DNA of 14,747 nt, from NCBI GenBank assembly GCA_905236545.1, contig CAJOQO010000164.1:1-14747 (forward strand), read 5' to 3'. This DNA is from an uncultured Lachnospiraceae bacterium. GTDB lineage: Bacteria; Bacillota; Clostridia; Lachnospirales; Lachnospiraceae. Position numbers and translations under genes: made by a program. Of this stretch, positions 8,125 through 14,590 are shown one piece after another (position 1 is the first letter of the stretch; every line of letters begins with the position of its first letter). The notes under the pieces were generated by a model, which saw only the letters and a list, made by a program, of their open reading frames with translations, was not told where the DNA came from and made no database searches.

Positions 8125-9020
8125 CAGTCATCACCTCCCGTATTCATTACCTTCATAATAATCGTCGCGATAGCCGTAATCAGGATAAACATACCGGCAG
8201 CGATCGCGGAGCCGTATCCCATGTTATAGGTAACAAAGGAATTCTTGTACATGTAGGTCGCCATCAATTCCGTCGAGGTTCCGGGACCGCCGTTGGTCAT
8301 GACATATACAAGATCGAAATACTTCAGGGATCCGACCACCGACATGACAACCGCGCTCTTGATCGTCGGAACAAGCATCGGAAGAGCGATCTTTTTGATG
8401 TACTGGGTACGGGTCGCGCCGTCTATGGCAGCCGCTTCGTACAGATCCTCCGAGATGGAGGAATAGCCTGCCATATAGTAGACCATGTAGAATGGGATAA
8501 ACTGCCAGCAGATAACGCCGATTACCGCGTACAGTGCGTAGGTCTGGCTTCCGAGAAGGTCAACCACACCGCCGCCGAACAGCTGGGAGATTCCGCTGAT
8601 GATTCCGCCGTTTGTCGCAAGAACATAGTGGAACAGATAACCTACTGCCACAGAGCTCATCAGGAGCGGCAGGAACCAGATAACCTTGAAGAAGTTGTAT
8701 TTTCTTCCGCCTGTATCCAGGAATGTCGCAAGGAGAATACCGATCGGCATCTGGATGACCAGGGACAGAATCATGATCTTGATATTGTTAAAAAACGCCT
8801 TCCAGAAATCCGCATCATGCAGCAGCTTGTTCCAGTTGTAGATTCCGTTGAACGACTTGTTCGCGGAGATGCCGTTCCAGGAGGTGAAGCTGTTGATAAA
8901 TGTCTGCACGATCGGATAAAACAGGAAGACCGCCATCAGGACAATGACCGGGATCAGAAAAACATAGGCGCAGATCGTCGTCGAACGCTGTCTTCTGCTG
9001 GCCAGTGATTCTTTATTCAT
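8124..9020 (-). CDS. ABC sugar transporter permease, MalF type
   Basis: Second permease of the CUT1-type uptake system, 298 residues. Hydrophobic helices are visible from about residue 15 onward, with five more to the C-terminus. The EAA loop is DLYEAAAIDGATRTQYIKK (192-210), followed by IALP. I chose the ATG at 9020, which gives the typical short basic N-terminus MNKESLASRRQRS and has AGAGGGAG about 11 nt upstream. The frame stays open upstream to 9149, but that segment is charged and not permease-like. The gene lies downstream of the binding protein, across a 231-bp spacer that carries a hairpin. The stop overlaps the next permease start by one base. Confidence 0.94.
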   Translation of the reverse strand: MNKESLASRRQRSTTICAYVFLIPVIVLMAVFLFYPIVQTFINSFTSWNGISANKSFNGIYNWNKLLHDADFWKAFFNNIKIMILSLVIQMPIGILLATFLDTGGRKYNFFKVIWFLPLLMSSVAVGYLFHYVLATNGGIISGISQLFGGGVVDLLGSQTYALYAVIGVICWQFIPFYMVYYMAGYSSISEDLYEAAAIDGATRTQYIKKIALPMLVPTIKSAVVMSVVGSLKYFDLVYVMTNGGPGTSTELMATYMYKNSFVTYNMGYGSAIAAGMFILITAIATIIMKVMNTGGDD

Positions 9021-9048
9021 AATAATTGCATCTCCCTCTTTGTCTCTG

Positions 9049-9082
9049 AAGAAAAGGCAGGAAACCGATGCGGTTCCCTGCC
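9049..9082 (-). terminator. Intercistronic hairpin, probable leaky terminator
   Basis: On the minus strand GGCAGGGAACCG (9082-9071) pairs with CGGTTTCCTGCC (9067-9056), with one G-U pair and a 3-base loop, followed by TTTTCTT (9055-9049). It lies between the binding-protein and permease genes. Such hairpins commonly lower permease expression relative to the binding protein by partial termination or 3'-end protection. The rest of the spacer (9083-9251) has small imperfect hairpins but no gene that I can support. Confidence 0.65.
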
Positions 9083-9251
9083 GATTCCCCTTTTCTCGCT
9101 TCAGGCCTTTCCGTACATCCTCCGATGAAGCTTCAGGCTGTCTGCCCACCGTCTGAGGCGGCAGAGCCGGCTGCCCCGGATGTCCGGATCAGTCAGACCC
9201 GGTCTTCCGAACCGGAAGCTCAGGCCCTGCAGGGTTCAGATTCCTTTCAGA

Positions 9252-10529
9252 TCAGGAATTCTCTGCAAAATACTCATCCAGAGCATCCTGCTGCATCTGC
9301 GCAACCTTCTCCGGGGTCTCGGAGCAGTCGAACAGAAGCTGGGTCGCAGACTTATGCACATCGGCAACCGCGCTCGGCAGGTACTGATCCCACCACAGCT
9401 GGATCGCGGAAGCATCGTTGAGGACGGCCAGGATATCCTGCCATGCCGGCTCTTCCGAGGTAGCTGCCTTCAGAGGCGGAAGGTTTCCGGACTCGATATC
9501 CAGCTGCATCCACTCATCCGTGGAGTAGTAGGAAGCCATCTTGACAGCAGCTTCAAGCTTGTCATCCTCGCAGTTGAAGGAGATGAAGTTATCGCCCATG
9601 GTTCCGACGACTACAGACTGATCCGCCTCGGAATCCTCAAGTGTCGGGAATGCGAAGCATCCAAGATTCTCATAGAAATCCGGGTTCTCGGACTTGATCG
9701 AAGCAACCTGCCAGGAGCCGTGAAGCATCATGCCGGCACCGGTGTAAAGCAGGGCGCGGTCGTCGCCGTTGTCCGGGGAAAGAGAGTTGACGCCATCCGG
9801 GAAGTAACCCTTCTCAACCCACTCTTCGATCTTCTCACCCGCAAAGATCGTCGCGTCGCAGACGAGGGATCCGGTTCCGTCGTAAGCATCGGAGATAATC
9901 TCCGGTCCGCCGTAGCGGGCAACCAGATACATGTAGTACATGGAGCCTGTCCACTGAGCGCTGTTCGCAAGCGCGAACGGAGTGATGCCATCCTCTACCA
10001 TCTTATCGCAGAGCGCTTCCAGCTCGCTGATCGTGGTCGGGACTTCATATCCCTTCTCTTCCCACATTGCCTTGTCATAGAAGAACATCGCAACCGAGTC
10101 GTTCTTGACCGGGATCGCATAGATCTTATCGTCTACGGTGCACTGTGCGATCGAAGCATCCGTATACAGCTCGTCGAGCCCATATTTCTGGAAGAGCTCG
10201 GTGATATCCTTCGCATATCCGGACTTGATATACTCAACCATCGGGCCGCCGGTCCAGTGGATATACATATCCGGGCACTCTCCCGATGCCATCGCGACCG
10301 CCAGCTTCTGCTTATACTGGTCGTTCACCGTAGGAACCTGATTGACCGTATAGCCTGTCTCCTCGGAATCGTTCTCGTTGTACTGATCTACGCCCCAGGA
10401 CCAGATCGTCTTATCCGGCTCGTCCGTCGCAATATCCCAGAACGAGATCTCTTCCGCCGCCATTGCCTGCGTTGCCATCAGGCCTGTCATGGCTGCAGCC
10501 GCGATTAACATTGAAAGTCTTTTCTTCAT
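9252..10529 (-). CDS. Sugar ABC transporter extracellular solute-binding protein
   Basis: Captures the imported sugar outside the membrane and hands it to the two permeases. It is a 425-residue family-1 (MalE-type) binding protein with many aromatic residues suited to stacking on sugar rings. The ATG at 10529 is chosen because AGGAGGG sits 6 nt upstream and a signal peptide follows at once: MKKR, a hydrophobic Ala/Met core, then QAMA-AEE near residue 24. Unlike most binding proteins of Gram-positive bacteria, there is no lipobox cysteine at the cleavage region. The signal looks like a type I signal, so the mature protein would not be lipid-anchored. It is the first gene of the minus-strand transporter set and is divergent from the AraC regulator. 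The ligand cannot be read from sequence; neighbouring hydrolases suggest a xylose- or glucose-containing oligosaccharide. Confidence 0.93.
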   Translation of the reverse strand: MKKRLSMLIAAAAMTGLMATQAMAAEEISFWDIATDEPDKTIWSWGVDQYNENDSEETGYTVNQVPTVNDQYKQKLAVAMASGECPDMYIHWTGGPMVEYIKSGYAKDITELFQKYGLDELYTDASIAQCTVDDKIYAIPVKNDSVAMFFYDKAMWEEKGYEVPTTISELEALCDKMVEDGITPFALANSAQWTGSMYYMYLVARYGGPEIISDAYDGTGSLVCDATIFAGEKIEEWVEKGYFPDGVNSLSPDNGDDRALLYTGAGMMLHGSWQVASIKSENPDFYENLGCFAFPTLEDSEADQSVVVGTMGDNFISFNCEDDKLEAAVKMASYYSTDEWMQLDIESGNLPPLKAATSEEPAWQDILAVLNDASAIQLWWDQYLPSAVADVHKSATQLLFDCSETPEKVAQMQQDALDEYFAENS

Positions 10530-10608
10530 ATGAAACCCTCCTTTGTTAAAAACAAACCCCAGGATGCATCTGTTCTCTGTCAATGGCACCCCTGAACTGT
10601 TAATAAAA

Positions 10609-10639
10609 TGATAGCGGGCAGGACGACCGATTCCTATCA
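10609..10639. promoter_or_regulatory. Possible operator: spaced inverted repeat in the divergent control region
   Basis: TGATAG at 10609-10614 and CTATCA at 10634-10639 form an inverted repeat with 19 bases between the arms. It lies between the binding-protein and AraC genes, where an AraC-type activator site would be expected. The arms are short and chance is possible. No clear -35/-10 pair for the binding-protein gene was found in this region, consistent with activator dependence but not proof of it. Confidence 0.22.
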
Positions 10640-10644
10640 AATAT

Positions 10645-10659
10645 CTATTGCGATTACAA
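10645..10659 (-). promoter_or_regulatory. Possible catabolite-response (cre-like) site
   Basis: On the minus strand TTGTAATCGCAATAG fits the consensus WTGNAANCGNWNNCW except at the last two positions. It overlaps the -35 box of the AraC gene promoter, where CcpA binding could repress the regulator. One near-match in AT-rich DNA is weak evidence. Confidence 0.25.
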
Positions 10660-10676
10660 AAAATCTTTGTTATATA
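10648..10676 (+). promoter_or_regulatory. Promoter of the AraC-type regulator gene
   Basis: TTGCGA at 10648-10653 and TATATA at 10671-10676 are spaced by 17 bases. TGT directly precedes the -10 box, giving an extended -10 element. Transcription would start near 10683, leaving a leader of about 50 bases before the ATG at 10733. This also argues against the upstream in-frame TTG at 10667, which lies inside the promoter. Confidence 0.65.
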
Positions 10677-10732
10677 TAGAGACAGATCCTATCCACAGAC
10701 AGCATTGTTCACAGGGAAAGCTTCCTTACAGA

Positions 10733-12142
10733 ATGAATATCCGTATAAATTGCCCATCCGATATGAAAAAAGAACCGATTCCTCCCTACATCCTCTACTA
10801 TGTTTTCCGGCATCTGCGCACTCCGGTCCGCCTGCTGTCGGCAGACCGGAAACAGCTGAAGGAGCATGTTTTCCCGGACTTTTCCGATGAAGAATACTAT
10901 GAAGGAGTCATGGACGCGGTCCTGAACCGCAGCAGGCAGGCAGTGCCGGCCTCTGTCGTTGTTTCCATCGAGCAGGCGGTCTTCTATGCATTTCTCCCTG
11001 TCAGAGACTGCACCGCCGCTGTCGGCCCGGTCCGCTTCTCTGAGCGGTATACCTGCCGCAGCAGCCTGAGTCTGCGTCAGGTAAAGAAAACGCAGGAAGA
11101 GAAAAAGGAGAAGGAACCGGCTGCCGGAGACGGCAGAATGAATGAGAAGCAGCGGGCTGCCGAAGACGGCAGAATGAATGAGAAGCAGCGGGCTGCCGAA
11201 GACGACAGAATGGAAGAAGAGGCATTCAAGGCCTGGTATCCGCAGGTTCCCGAGGTTTCCTTTCCGGATTACATCGAATGTCTTCTGCTGATCTCAAACA
11301 GCGCATCGGACGAGATCTCCTCTCCCGCCCGGGAGCGTCAGAAGCTCCTGGCGGATCATTTTCTCCGGCCCGACGCGGATGACCTGAATATGGCGTCCCT
11401 CTCCCGCCTTCTGTTCGACAAACGTGAGAGCAACTTCGTGCACAACCCGTTTAATCATGAAGTGCGGGAAGTGGACGCAGTGGAAAGGGGAGACACGGAG
11501 GAACTGGAAGAGATCATCAACGAAGATTATTCCGGAAGGTACGGAACACTGTCAGACGATCCGCTCCGGCAGGAGATCTATCTGGGAATCATCGTTGTCA
11601 CGCTCGCTTCCAGAGCGGCCATCCGCGGGGGCCTGAGCCCGGAAGCCGCTTTCTACCTGAGCGACAACTACATCCAGGCGCTGGAGAAATGTACGACTCC
11701 GATCAGCGCGATCCATACCGGCCAGCGGGCGGAGATGCATTACGCAAGTCTGGTCAGGGAGCTGAAGTCCGACCGCGTGTCCTCCACGGAGGATATGAGT
11801 CCTCACATCAGCCGCTGCAAGGACTATGTCTATTCCCACCTCCACCGGAATCTGCAGGTTCAGGATATCGCGTCCGCCATCGGCCTGGAGCCGAATTATC
11901 TCTCGGCATTGTTTAAGAAATGCGAGCATGTGACGCTGAAGCAGTATATCATCAACGCGAAGATCCGGCTCGTACAGAATCTCCTTACCTACTCGGACTA
12001 CAGCTGCATCGAGATTGCCTCGTACCTGGGATTCTCTTCCCAGAGCCACATGGGAGAGCATTTCCGCCGGGTAACAGGGATGACTCCCAGAAAGTACAGG
12101 GAAAAATACCGGAAGAATGACTTCCTGAATGAGTTCAGATAG
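10733..12142 (+). CDS. AraC-family transcriptional regulator with repeat-bearing linker
   Basis: Probable activator of the divergent sugar locus. It has 469 residues. About 358-458 are the two-helix-turn-helix AraC DNA-binding domain (DIASAIGLEPNYLSALFKK near 378-396, then CIEIASYLGFSSQSHMGEHF, ending GMTPRKYR). The middle region, NPFNHEVREVDAVERGD through TLASRAAIRGGLSPE, is a block found in many Firmicute AraC-type regulators of surface and sugar genes. The N-terminal third is not a recognisable cupin sensor, and its ligand is unknown. Residues about 130-162 are a charged linker built from tandem 12-residue units. The ATG at 10733 is chosen because the promoter lies at 10648-10676; AGGGAAAG stands 12 nt upstream, a rather long spacing. 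ATG 10763 is another option but has no ribosome site. YesL follows 92 bp downstream. Confidence 0.9.
   Translation: MNIRINCPSDMKKEPIPPYILYYVFRHLRTPVRLLSADRKQLKEHVFPDFSDEEYYEGVMDAVLNRSRQAVPASVVVSIEQAVFYAFLPVRDCTAAVGPVRFSERYTCRSSLSLRQVKKTQEEKKEKEPAAGDGRMNEKQRAAEDGRMNEKQRAAEDDRMEEEAFKAWYPQVPEVSFPDYIECLLLISNSASDEISSPARERQKLLADHFLRPDADDLNMASLSRLLFDKRESNFVHNPFNHEVREVDAVERGDTEELEEIINEDYSGRYGTLSDDPLRQEIYLGIIVVTLASRAAIRGGLSPEAAFYLSDNYIQALEKCTTPISAIHTGQRAEMHYASLVRELKSDRVSSTEDMSPHISRCKDYVYSHLHRNLQVQDIASAIGLEPNYLSALFKKCEHVTLKQYIINAKIRLVQNLLTYSDYSCIEIASYLGFSSQSHMGEHFRRVTGMTPRKYREKYRKNDFLNEFR
11120..11216 (+). repeat. 36-bp tandem repeat inside the AraC regulator gene
   Basis: Units at 11120-11155 and 11156-11191 are near-identical, and a partial third unit starts at 11192. 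Each encodes a 12-residue stretch of the form AAEDGRMNEKQR. The unit length is a multiple of three, so copy-number change would lengthen or shorten the linker without shifting the frame. The encoded peptide is charged and probably flexible or helical. Confidence 0.9.
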
Positions 12143-12155
12143 GAATCCGGTCCGC

Positions 12156-12215
12156 GATACGGTTTACGGCACGATTTACGACACGGTTTGCGATACGATT
12201 TACGACACGTTTTAC
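12156..12215. repeat. Five tandem copies of a 12-bp unit between araC and yesL
   Basis: Units 12156-12167, 12168-12179, 12180-12191, 12192-12203 and 12204-12215 follow the consensus GAYACGRTTTAC with one to three changes each. The array starts 13 bases after the regulator stop and ends 19 bases before the YesL start codon, directly abutting its ribosome binding site. The unit is not a palindrome. It could be a spacer microsatellite, a protein-binding array or a translation-tuning element. Confidence 0.88.
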
Positions 12216-12234
12216 CCGTCAAAGGAGCTGTTTT

Positions 12235-12858
12235 ATGCTGCAGAAACACCTCAATCCGGACAGCCGGATCTACCATGTTTTCGAAACCGCCTGGAATCTC
12301 ATCCTGGTCAATCTCCTCACGCTTCTTACCTGTATCCCGGTCATAACCGCCGGGGCTTCCCTGAGCGCGATGTATGATGTTCTGCTCAGGATCCGCAGAA
12401 AGGAAGAAGGCGTCATCCACCGCAACTTCTTTCAGGCATTCCGGCGCAATTTCACGCAGGCCACGATCCTCTGGGCGATGTTTGCCCTGGTGTTTCTCTC
12501 CTTTGCCATCGATTACCGTTTTACGGTTCTCTATCCCGATACCTTTCCTGCAGCAGTGCGGTACGTGGTTGTCACAGCCGCTTTTATCGTGTTCATGATC
12601 TTCCAGTACGTCTTTCCCCTGCAGGCGCATTTTGAGAATTCTGTCTTTATGACGATACGCAACGCGGCGGTTCTGTCCTTTTCGAAGGTCTTCCGGACCA
12701 TTCCCATGGCTCTTGTCTGGATCATTCCGTGGGCCATCCTGAACTTCAGCTTCCCGCTGCTTCCGCTCGTGCTGATGTTCGGAATCTCTCTGCCGGCTTA
12801 CGCAGGGGTCTGTCTTCTGGATCCGGTCTTCCGGCAGCTGGAAAAAAATCAGGAATAG
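12235..12858 (+). CDS. YesL/DUF624 family membrane protein
   Basis: Integral membrane protein of unknown biochemical role that recurs beside sugar ABC transporters in Firmicutes; YesL of the Bacillus subtilis rhamnogalacturonan locus is the reference. It has 207 residues with hydrophobic helices near 20-44, 75-93, 108-130 and 155-195. The N-terminal pattern, a TAWNLILVNLLTLLTCIPVIT-like helix followed by GASLSAMYDVLLRI, is characteristic of the family. The ATG follows AAAGGAGCTGTTTT, a good ribosome site. It lies downstream of the AraC regulator and could share its transcript. Its last codons form the U-tract and stem of a terminator that serves the opposite-strand cluster. Its association with the transporter locus is by proximity only. 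Confidence 0.88.
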   Translation: MLQKHLNPDSRIYHVFETAWNLILVNLLTLLTCIPVITAGASLSAMYDVLLRIRRKEEGVIHRNFFQAFRRNFTQATILWAMFALVFLSFAIDYRFTVLYPDTFPAAVRYVVVTAAFIVFMIFQYVFPLQAHFENSVFMTIRNAAVLSFSKVFRTIPMALVWIIPWAILNFSFPLLPLVLMFGISLPAYAGVCLLDPVFRQLEKNQE

Positions 12859-12885
12859 GAAAAACACCTTTTTCCTGTTCCTGAT
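12842..12885 (-). terminator. Terminator of the DUF3343 cluster, overlapping the 3' end of yesL
   Basis: A 17-bp stem (12848-12864 with 12869-12885, one wobble pair) closes a 4-base loop. On the minus strand it is followed by seven T (12848-12842), a strong intrinsic terminator about 20 bases past the DUF3343 stop. The left arm contains the yesL stop codon. On the plus strand there is no following T-run, so it is mainly a minus-strand signal. Confidence 0.88.
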
Positions 12886-12902
12886 CATTCATCCGTGTTT
12901 CC

Positions 12903-13178
12903 TTAACAGTAGCGGTCCCTGTCCGGCCGGATCTGTCCCTCAAGAGACGCGATCCTGTGGTACGCCGCTCCGTGCTCCGCGATGGAGCGGCGGGCGGCGT
13001 CAATATATTCCGGTTCGACCAGCAGGCTCATGCCGCAGGACAGATCTCCCTGAATCGCTCTGGGAGCGGGCGCGATCCGGTTCGGAATCTCATCCGCCAG
13101 AAGAATCTCCCTGAGGGCAAGTCCCTGCTCATAGTTCGCGAAAAGGATATAGTATCTCATCCGGACATCCCGATTCAT
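12903..13178 (-). CDS. DUF3343 (putative Se/S carrier-like) protein
   Basis: Small soluble protein of 91 residues. It matches the DUF3343 pattern: YYILFANYEQGLALREIL near 9-26, then IPNRIAPAPRAI and the conserved cysteine motif LSCGMSL with Cys48. The family has been proposed to carry sulfur or selenium, but biochemical proof is thin. It also ends in Cys91 as its last residue, a second possible carrier thiol. Its ATG overlaps the stop of the double-cubane gene as ATGA, so the two proteins are translated together. An alternative Met is residue 7, which would give the more usual MRYYILF start. A terminator follows 18 bp downstream. Confidence 0.85.
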   Translation of the reverse strand: MNRDVRMRYYILFANYEQGLALREILLADEIPNRIAPAPRAIQGDLSCGMSLLVEPEYIDAARRSIAEHGAAYHRIASLEGQIRPDRDRYC

Positions 13179-14446
13179 CCGAGCATCTCGATAAATGCGC
13201 CGATCCTCGTGCGAAGCTGTCCCGCGTCCGCATCCTCATAGTCTGTCTCAAGGCTCAGAACCGGAATGCCCGCATCCTTCAGCGCGCGCGCCACCGAATA
13301 CTTTTCCGTATCATACAGGCAGCAGAACTTCAGGCTGCAGTCGATAACGCCGTCAACCTGATATTCTTTCGCAAGGCGCAGAAGATCATCGATCCTGCCG
13401 GTGTTCGGCGTAAAGCAGGCGCAGTTGGTCTTCATGTAGCGTTCCGAGAGAGCCATGAACTGTCCGTCCAGCGTCGTCTGCGTCTCATCGACCAGATTCT
13501 CAAAATATCTGGTTCCGGTGCACATCTCTTCACAGACAACAGCCGCTCCGCTGGTCTCGATAATATTGTGAAGCTTCCAGTTCGGTACTGCCAGCGGCGT
13601 TCCGGTGACCAGGATGCGCTTCGTATCCCTGCTGACCACGCTGACCCCGTCCCTGATCCGCTCTTCCAGCTCATCCGCAAGCCGGTTGCACATCTGGGCG
13701 CAGCGGGCCGGATCGTCAAAGAAGGAGATCTGAGTCATAAGCAGCGCATCGCGGCCGGAGATCGGAAGCGTCTTCGACTTGCGGCAGTCATAGACTCTCT
13801 GCATGGCCTTCCGCTTCTCATTGACAAGACGGATCGCTTCTCCAAGCTTTTCCGGAGTGATGGGATTGCCGGTGAATTCCTCAACCTTCTTCGCGAATTC
13901 CGCGATCTCATCCTTCCATTTCAGGATATCCCTGTCTCTCTTCATCTGAGGAACGTCCATGACATACATCGGAACATCCTCGCCGAGAATCTCATACGCC
14001 TTCTTCTTGCCGTCACAGGTTGTCTCCCCGACATACATATCCGCGATGCGGAAGAACGGACAGGTACGGCCGAGCCTTGCCCCGACGGAAGCCTTGATCA
14101 GGGGACATGTACTCTTCGGAAGAACCTTCTCACCATCCGGCACCCAGAACTGGGAGCCGCCGCACAGACCGGTCACGATCCCGTCCGCGGCGATCACCAC
14201 TTCATCAGGAACATAAACGCAGAAGGTTCCGAATACCTTTCGTCCCTTCTTCTGCTCCTCGATCAGCTCAGCCGGACGGATCCCATGAACCTCGGAAATC
14301 ACGAGATCCCAGAAATCCATTGCCTTCGGGCGGTTGTCCTGGGAAAGAAACACATCCCCGACCGCCGTCGGGAGCACCTGACAGAGATTGTCATGGTTTT
14401 CCATATCCATACCAAGATCCTGCCACATCTGTCTGTAATCAGCCAT
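13175..14446 (-). CDS. Double-cubane-cluster / 2-hydroxyacyl-CoA dehydratase family protein
   Basis: Iron-sulfur protein of 423 residues in the HgdB/BcrC/FldB superfamily. By overall pattern it is closest to the double-cubane-cluster protein branch (Carboxydothermus DCCP, E. coli YjiM), which carries an [8Fe-9S] cluster and performs ATP-driven low-potential reductions on small molecules. Conserved cysteine motifs visible are TFCVYVP (Cys76), GLCGG (Cys95), STCPL (Cys114), RTCPFF (Cys129), TTCDGKKK (Cys144), EMCTGTRYF (Cys309), NCACFTPN (Cys342/344) and KFCC (Cys375/376). No signal peptide or membrane helix is present. The start has AGGAGGAG 8 nt upstream. The partner ATPase activator is not in the window. 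A desulfurase lies upstream and DUF3343 is coupled downstream. Natural substrate unknown; a CoA-ester dehydratase role seems less likely because no second subunit is adjacent. Confidence 0.85.
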   Translation of the reverse strand: MADYRQMWQDLGMDMENHDNLCQVLPTAVGDVFLSQDNRPKAMDFWDLVISEVHGIRPAELIEEQKKGRKVFGTFCVYVPDEVVIAADGIVTGLCGGSQFWVPDGEKVLPKSTCPLIKASVGARLGRTCPFFRIADMYVGETTCDGKKKAYEILGEDVPMYVMDVPQMKRDRDILKWKDEIAEFAKKVEEFTGNPITPEKLGEAIRLVNEKRKAMQRVYDCRKSKTLPISGRDALLMTQISFFDDPARCAQMCNRLADELEERIRDGVSVVSRDTKRILVTGTPLAVPNWKLHNIIETSGAAVVCEEMCTGTRYFENLVDETQTTLDGQFMALSERYMKTNCACFTPNTGRIDDLLRLAKEYQVDGVIDCSLKFCCLYDTEKYSVARALKDAGIPVLSLETDYEDADAGQLRTRIGAFIEMLG

Positions 14447-14462
14447 ACCTTATTCTCCTCCT

Positions 14463-14506
14463 CTTTTCTTTTTTCAGATAACCACTTTTCTTTTTTCAGA
14501 TAACCA
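14463..14506 (-). repeat. Perfect 22-bp tandem duplication upstream of the double-cubane gene
   Basis: Bases 14463-14484 and 14485-14506 are identical. On the minus strand each unit reads TGGTTATCTG followed by an A-rich half (AAAAAAGAAAAG). The second copy abuts the GAGGAGGAG ribosome site. It may tune spacing between the upstream hairpin and the start, or provide a repeated binding site. No -10/-35 pair was identified in it. Confidence 0.9.
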
Positions 14507-14534
14507 GGAAAACACTGATTCTATCAGTGTTTCC
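14507..14534 (-). terminator. Hairpin between the desulfurase and double-cubane genes
   Basis: On the minus strand AAACACTGAT pairs with ATCAGTGTTT around a 3-base loop, with flanking GG/CC and one bulge. TTTT overlaps the 3' arm. It lies about 57 bases past the desulfurase stop, so it is probably a weak terminator or processing hairpin. The short T-run makes readthrough likely. Confidence 0.5.
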
Positions 14535-14590
14535 TCAGAACCTCCGGTGGATCGCAGCGCGGTGCAAAGGAAAGCTTTCTTCGAAGACCG

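Noticed and set aside
9021..9149. Upstream extension of the MalF-type permease
   Set aside because: The added 43 residues are charged and not permease-like, and they would read through the intercistronic hairpin; ATG 9020 gives the usual N-terminus.
9180..10508. Open plus-strand frame of about 442 codons opposite the binding-protein gene
   Set aside because: No motif, no good ribosome site, and the minus strand has a convincing signal peptide and binding-protein sequence.
10571..10590. TTGACA-like -35 box for the binding-protein gene (minus strand, near 10585-10580)
   Set aside because: No acceptable -10 box lies 16-19 bases downstream.
10530..10640. Upstream extension of the binding protein to an earlier start
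   Set aside because: It would bury the signal peptide; ATG 10529 has a near-perfect ribosome site and an immediate signal sequence.
12156..12215. CRISPR array
   Set aside because: The units are contiguous 12-mers with no spacers, and no cas genes are present.
11998..12888. Open minus-strand frame across the end of araC, the 12-bp array and yesL
   Set aside because: Low-complexity, charged translation created partly by the repeat array; the plus strand has the HTH and the membrane helices.
13568..14503. Open plus-strand frame opposite the double-cubane gene
   Set aside because: Antisense opening; the minus strand carries the conserved cysteine motifs.
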